Of a stretch of DNA of 31,896 nucleotides, positions 31,837 to 31,896 are shown piece after piece. The notes beneath the pieces were generated by a model. The model was not told where the DNA came from and made no database searches. It saw nothing but the letters and a program-made list of their open reading frames with translations. The position numbers and the translations under genes are program-made. The DNA comes from Bacteroidales bacterium UBA5507 (GTDB lineage Bacteria > Bacteroidota > Bacteroidia > Bacteroidales > Lentimicrobiaceae): contig DIOT01000056.1 of assembly GCA_002426195.1 (NCBI GenBank), forward strand, positions 278,836-310,731, given 5' to 3'. The stretch's first letter is position 1. Every line of letters starts with the position of its first letter.

Positions 31837-31896
31837 GTAAAATGGGAACTTAAAAGGGGAGGGGATAGGAATAAAAACACAAAAGGCTGTCTTTAT

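Overview
The window looks like a chromosomal segment of an anaerobic, H2-metabolising member of the Bacteroidota. Evidence: AT-rich DNA, several promoter -7 boxes of the Bacteroidota form TAnnTTTG, few Shine-Dalgarno sites, lipoprotein signals, and family content typical of that phylum (LolD, DUF4142 lipoprotein, BadF-type sugar kinase, serine hydrolase with a C-terminal extension). I see no rRNA, tRNA, CRISPR array, insertion sequence or integrase.

Layout. (1) 1-6800: a truncated TPR and Ala/Glu/Arg-rich repeat protein, a LolD ATPase, a Gly/Ser/Thr-rich secreted protein, a small minus-strand stress group (glycine-zipper YflT-like protein, a 99-aa protein and an unlisted 48-aa ORF with a strong terminator), then a DUF4142 lipoprotein and an ECF sigma factor on the plus strand. 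(2) 6823-12942: a minus-strand surface-sugar operon in the order glf (UDP-galactopyranose mutase), a 56-aa ORF, a glycosyltransferase, a GH1-like/RmlD-like fusion, and a second GH1-like protein. (3) 13128-14807: a tiny lipoprotein and a lone sucC ending in a bidirectional terminator. (4) 14846-27058: a 12-kb [FeFe]-hydrogenase region in two minus-strand operons. (5) 27463-31776: truA, DUF456, msrB, a serine hydrolase and a BadF/N-acetylglucosamine-kinase-like gene.

The hydrogenase region is the centre of interest. The distal operon (27058 to 23591) encodes a compact NuoE/NuoF/HydA trimer. The second operon (23157 to 14846) begins with a regulatory block: DRTGG, RsbW-like ATPase, a divergent putative sensory [FeFe]-hydrogenase, a second DRTGG, PHP phosphoesterase and GHKL ATPase. 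It then encodes a [2Fe-2S] ferredoxin and a cluster-rich HydB/HydA/HydC trimer of the electron-bifurcating type. Each operon has upstream an 18-bp inverted repeat matching the binding site of the NADH/NAD+-sensing repressor Rex (TTGTGAA-N4-TTAACAA and TTGTTAT-N4-TTAACAA). My reading is that a redox repressor and an H2/redox sensor jointly tune two NADH-linked hydrogenases of different cofactor wiring. The enzyme families and this type of neighbourhood are known; the function of the regulatory block and the Rex link here are inference. The hydEFG maturation genes are not in the window.
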